64,000 nt of DNA from Notospermus geniculatus (Eukaryota; Nemertea; Pilidiophora; Heteronemertea; Lineidae), in the NCBI GenBank assembly GCA_002633025.1, contig NMRB01000151.1, positions 70,271 through 134,270 on the forward strand. Reading direction: 5' to 3'. The translations under genes and the position numbers were made by a program. The notes under the pieces are model-generated. The model was not told the DNA's origin and did no database searches. It saw only the letters and a list, made by a program, of their open reading frames with translations. Shown here piece after piece: positions 59,997-64,000 of the stretch (its first letter is position 1; each line of letters begins with the position of its first letter).

Positions 59997-61000
59997 ATGA
60001 GNAGACGAAAAGCTGGGATTTTTCCAGGTGAGAGACGAGTTCAGTCCGTATTGATCTTCTCAAGTTCACGTACATGTAGGCCTACACTGACAGAAACTAT
60101 GTCATTCCAGAGATGACGGGCCTTGTCTAACAGAGCACAGACACTCGGTGGTAGGCCTACAACTTCTCAGTACCGGTAGGCCTCTGTCCGAGACTTGTCT
60201 TCAGTGATTCAGAATGGAACTGCCATCTGATTATTATGTTCACAACCAAATGTCTTATCTCAAATCTTTTTCCCCAGGTACATTATGGTGCGGTGCTGGC
60301 AATGTTGCCTCCTCTCCAGGTGACCTTGCCACCGGTACAGGCAAATTTGCGGACAAGTGCTGTCGGGAACACGATTCCTGTCCCACCCAGATTCGCCCAT
60401 ACAAGTTTTCTCATGGCATCTTGAACCTCAGGCCTTGGCCAATGTAAGTTGTCTTTCACTGTCATGCAATATGGTCTGAATACACAGTGTCTCAAAAGTA
60501 ATAAACCTGAACAAGTGAAAGCCTGACATTGACTCTTTGTCAGTATTGATGCAATTTAGCAGGAGCGGATCCAGAATCATGTGAAAGAGGGGGCACTGGC
60601 CGCCCATGTCGTGGAAAACCATGGTCAAATTTTAACATCTTTTCAAAATTTTGAAATTTCCCAGTCAATTTTTAAGATTTTCCACAAAATAGAGGGGGCA
60701 CGGGCCGGGTGTGCTCCCCCTGGATCCGCACCTGTTTAGCGGGAACTAATATTTGTTTCCACTCCCTCCCAGTTCCTTCTTTAGGAGTCACATGTTCCAT
60801 CGCTTTTTTACCCTTTCAGTTCCCACTGCAGCTGTGACACCAAGTTCTACAACTGCCTCACCAACAACAGTGACACTGTATCTGACAGTGTTGGCACATT
60901 CTACTTCAACAAGTTGGGGCTGCCCTGCTTTGATGACAATGGAAAGACAATGATGAGGAAATATATCATCCAGACAGACCCAAGTCTCAATAGCCTTTAG
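59997..61000 (+). CDS. Group III secretory phospholipase A2
   Basis: Two exons are firm: 60278-60443 (acceptor TTTTTCCCCAG, donor GTAAGT) and 60820-61000 (acceptor CCCTTTCAG, stop TAG). An upstream exon ending at 60027 (GIFPG before GTGAGAG) joins in phase to give PGTLWCG, the conserved start of the mature domain; its ATG (59997) is uncertain and the N (60002) falls in its second codon. The domain has the calcium loop WCGAGN, the catalytic CCREHDSC with its His-Asp pair, and CSCDTKFYNCL. Such enzymes release fatty acids from the sn-2 position of phospholipids outside the cell. No signal peptide is visible, so a further 5' exon is probably missing. An alternative start at 60214 (MELPSDYY) reads unspliced into the same frame and is less likely. 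SOS is divergent upstream, BABAM2 convergent downstream. Confidence 0.85.
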
Positions 61001-61926
61001 CCATGAAATGAACCTCGATGCCCAAAGATGTGAAATTGTAGTTGTAAATGTAAATTTACAACTTTGTAAATGTTATGTATATGTACATAAAATTCACATT
61101 TGAAAACCGATATTCCTATTTAAATCAATGTCTGTAAACAAGAGACTGACCCCAAAGATCTCTCAAGCATGCCCAGCGGGGGGAATAGGCTCATTTTATC
61201 ATGAAACAGTACATGTACATTATGTTGAATGATGATCACAGACGATGCAAGCAACAGTGAATCCTTATATTTCTATATCTTTATCTTCCGCCAGGGCTGT
61301 GAGGCATAACACACAGCAGATAATGGCAGAGGGCTTATCAGTCTCACTTCTGTAAGTAAGCAACAGAACAGACAAAAACATCTTCCTACCTTCAATAAAA
61401 TATCAATAAATCCATGACTTGTCTCATACTTGTATTTACAGACTATATTACAGATAGAAATGTGCTTATAAATGTAATCACAATGAAACAAGATGGCAGC
61501 AAAGAAGACTTCTGATGTTGTAGTTTCCATGAATTCCCTGTCACTGGAGATCATCCTGAGAACATCAGGGGTTCTTAGCACAGCACTTTCTCCCTTGCTG
61601 GAGATGCCACCTCTGTAAGCAGGAACGCTCAGAGAGTTCCCGCTCTTTGAGAAGGAAGTCTGGAGGTGACAGCAATGATGTACCACCAACCAGCAATTGT
61701 ATAACACGGAAGTAAACCCAGCACGGGCGAGATTCCATGGCCAGGATGTACCCTAATCATTGGCAGGTGAAATGAATTGCACATGCCCAAAACTTCAGAG
61801 AAGAACTCGACAAAAGTGTATTGTCACTGGCTTGCCTTGATGGCATTTTGAACACTTTCTCCCAAGACACTTCTCTCCACAACATCACCTTGAATGCATT
61901 ATTTTCCTGGCAGTGAGGAACCACTA
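61001..61926. other. Convergent 3' UTRs of PLA2 and BABAM2
   Basis: No exon is seen. The 144-codon minus-strand frame at 61273-61707 lies in the expected BABAM2 3' UTR and has no family resemblance. Confidence 0.5.
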
Positions 61927-63954
61927 TCAATTATATGATCCTCCATTGATGGAAGCTTTCTGGAACGCTCCAATATTTTCCAGAATATACTTCCTGAAAT
62001 AGAAAGAGCATACTCTGTAAACTGGCGATGTGATGCCATAGGACTAGGCTTGACAACAGCAAGCACCAGTCTACAAGATGTGAACCGCTCAATCAGCTGC
62101 TACTTCCTTAGATTACAATTAAAAGAAATGCTAATACTGTCATATTGTCAGACAATGAATTTCAACCAACGAGCGGCCTGTCTTAGCCTCCTCTTTGAAC
62201 TCACTCCAAGCACCCAGGGTTCCCATTCTGACTATGTTTGGAGACAGAACAATAAACCTTTGCCAGTTATCAACAAGAAATGAACTGTTTGCTTATAGTC
62301 ATAACTCACACTGCCCGATCCACCATTTCATTCCCCGACCACCGTGGGCTGTACGGATAGTTTTTGAACGTTTTCATGTATGGTTTGCCATTATTTTCAT
62401 GGTAGACTGATTGGAATGTGAACGTCGGTTGATCTTGAGGGAACAGGTTGGGTATTTCAACTGAAATAGGAAGAAACGAAACATTCTAGAAGTAACTAAC
62501 AGAATCAAAAAATCAATTATTTTGTCATTTGACAATGGCATATGTACAAGGACACAACAGCATCTCCTACAGGGTAGAGATGATTATATGTAACGACTTT
62601 CGGCAGCAAAATAGCTTTTACCAAACTCAACAGCATAGGTGGATTCAGGGGGGAGGGCTGAAAGTGGATGTGAGGGATGAGAGCTTTCATATAGTGAGCA
62701 CCACCTCTTTATAATGCATTTAGTAGTTGCGCCCCAATCCAACCCCAGGGTCCACCCCTGGACAGCATGTATACAGTAAATTGCTATGAAAAGATTACAC
62801 TCACCATGAAATATAAAGAAGAAATCATTCCATTCAAAAATAAAAGAGATCTTGGAAAAGCCTTCCACGTCGTACTCAATGACTGACCTGAAAGTGAGAA
62901 GTGAAACAGACTTCACGATTAATGCACAAAACCATCCAATAAGTTTCATATACACATCTGTGTAGCCAATTTAAAGCAAGATATCAGTGTCACTGTCCTC
63001 CAGCACTTCAGTAATTCTCGATGGAGAGACTCAAGTTGCACCACTGCAAAAATTGGAAACTAGGCCTACCTGGCAGTCTGGACAGGGTGAATGAATGCTG
63101 CCATCTGGCACCAGAGTAACAAACTAAACACTGACAAGAATGAAGAAGCGACGGACTGCTCACCTTCCCAAGTGACTGAGGAATGCAGCAATATATTCCT
63201 TCCTCTTGTTAAATCCATCAATGACCTTTTCGACCTTCTTCTCCAGAAGTTTGCAGACATTTGGCACATAGTCTATGATGCAACCACCTATCGGCCATGA
63301 TGGTATCCGAAGAACACTGGTACCTCCAATGCAGCTGCAGATGAGGGAAGAAACGACAAACTTACTGATTTGCTAATTGACTACCAACTTGTGTTTTTTT
63401 TCTAATCAATGACTGCAAATAAACCTAAAGGATGGACCATACAGGAATCAGAAGTGCATTCGCCTCCAACAGATAGGTCATTTTACCCCCCCCCCCCAAA
63501 CCAATGCTATGTACTGGTCGCTCGCTCATCTATTTTTGCTGCCATGCATGAAAACAAAGTGACACTTTAATCTTTGAATCATTGGTTCAATAAAGTGGTG
63601 GTGTGCCTGACAAAGGCCCCAGATTGGGAACGAAAATTCAAAGACTAGATTGTGACTCAGCTTTTATGGATGCTCGTGTTTTGTCATACAGCTGCCTTAT
63701 CCACCATGTACATGTACTGGTATCCCATAATCTAAGACTAAGAGTAATGCCGGTTGTGAAATCTATACGTACTGTTCAACTCGAGGTGAAAGGTAGAGTT
63801 GTGGTGTGACCTTGCCATTCATGCTATCAGGTGAATGGAAGCTGATTAATAACACAGCGGCATCTTCTCCTGGGTTGTCTTTATTTAGATATGGCGGGAT
63901 CCCTGAGAAATCTATGGGCAGTTTTATGAGGAAATTAACCATACCAATCTTTTT
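61927..63954 (-). CDS. BABAM2: BRISC and BRCA1-A complex member 2 (BRE), 3' part
   Basis: Five exons (minus): 63773-63954, 63164-63334, 62805-62887, 62310-62460, 61927-61993 (TGA). All have GT-AG junctions and consistent phases, giving ~217 residues up to the end of the protein; earlier exons lie past the right edge. Diagnostic stretches are [59 protein letters not shown] and [14 protein letters not shown], which follow the human protein. BABAM2 holds together the BRCC36 deubiquitinase complexes: the nuclear BRCA1-A complex, which reads K63-linked ubiquitin at DNA breaks, and the cytosolic BRISC. The C-terminus ([12 protein letters not shown]) is a little different from the vertebrate end. 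Confidence 0.93.
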
Positions 63955-64000
63955 CTGAAACATGAAAGTTTAGAACCAGTATCCATTATTACATTGGTTA

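Noticed and set aside
61273-61707. 144-codon minus-strand frame
   Set aside because: Lies in the expected BABAM2 3' UTR and shows no domain or splice context.

Overview
The window is animal nuclear DNA. Genes are split by GT-AG introns, introns are rich in small DNA transposons, SINE-like elements and minisatellites, and several proteins are metazoan-specific (SOS, ZFYVE21, BABAM2). Composition and gene content fit a marine invertebrate such as an ambulacrarian or lophotrochozoan; I cannot name the species. The assembly is a draft: there are three runs of N, and seven single Ns that behave like contig joins. At least one join (30204) leaves a false duplication.

Layout. (1) 1-6802 is repeat-rich DNA with a duplicated ~1 kb block, a 140-bp MITE and a tRNA-like SINE. 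(2) 6803-19429 holds the last two exons of a plus-strand globin gene. Its 12.2-kb intron contains three tandem, essentially intronless, minus-strand genes for divergent TRPV-like cation channels. The first carries one nonsense codon, the second is intact (785 aa), and the third loses its N-terminus at a single-N join. (3) 19430-27690 has no recognised gene. It contains a 2.7/3.0-kb tandem duplication; one copy carries a 305-bp foldback transposon with an 8-bp target-site duplication, and the other copy keeps the empty site. (4) 27700-33367 (minus) is ZFYVE21, a FYVE-finger protein; its 3' five exons are present twice because two overlapping contigs were not merged. (5) 35940-37829 (plus) is a two-exon gene for a secreted-then-anchored Kelch-repeat membrane protein. 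(6) 39430-59070 (minus) is Son of sevenless: 17 coding exons found, with the PH-to-REM segment lost in the 200-N gap at 46188-46387. (7) 59997-61000 (plus) is a group III secretory phospholipase A2. (8) 61927 to beyond the right edge (minus) is the 3' half of BABAM2/BRE, a subunit of the BRCA1-A and BRISC deubiquitinase complexes.

The genes do not form a single pathway. SOS and ZFYVE21 are signalling/membrane-associated proteins, BABAM2 belongs to ubiquitin signalling, and the TRPV-like cluster and globin are sensory/oxygen-related. SOS, ZFYVE21 and BABAM2 have human counterparts on 2p and 14q, so their neighbourhood here may be ancient linkage. The most unusual items are the TRPV-like trio nested antisense in a globin intron with a non-standard pore motif, and the foldback transposon built of telomere-like repeats with a matching empty site.
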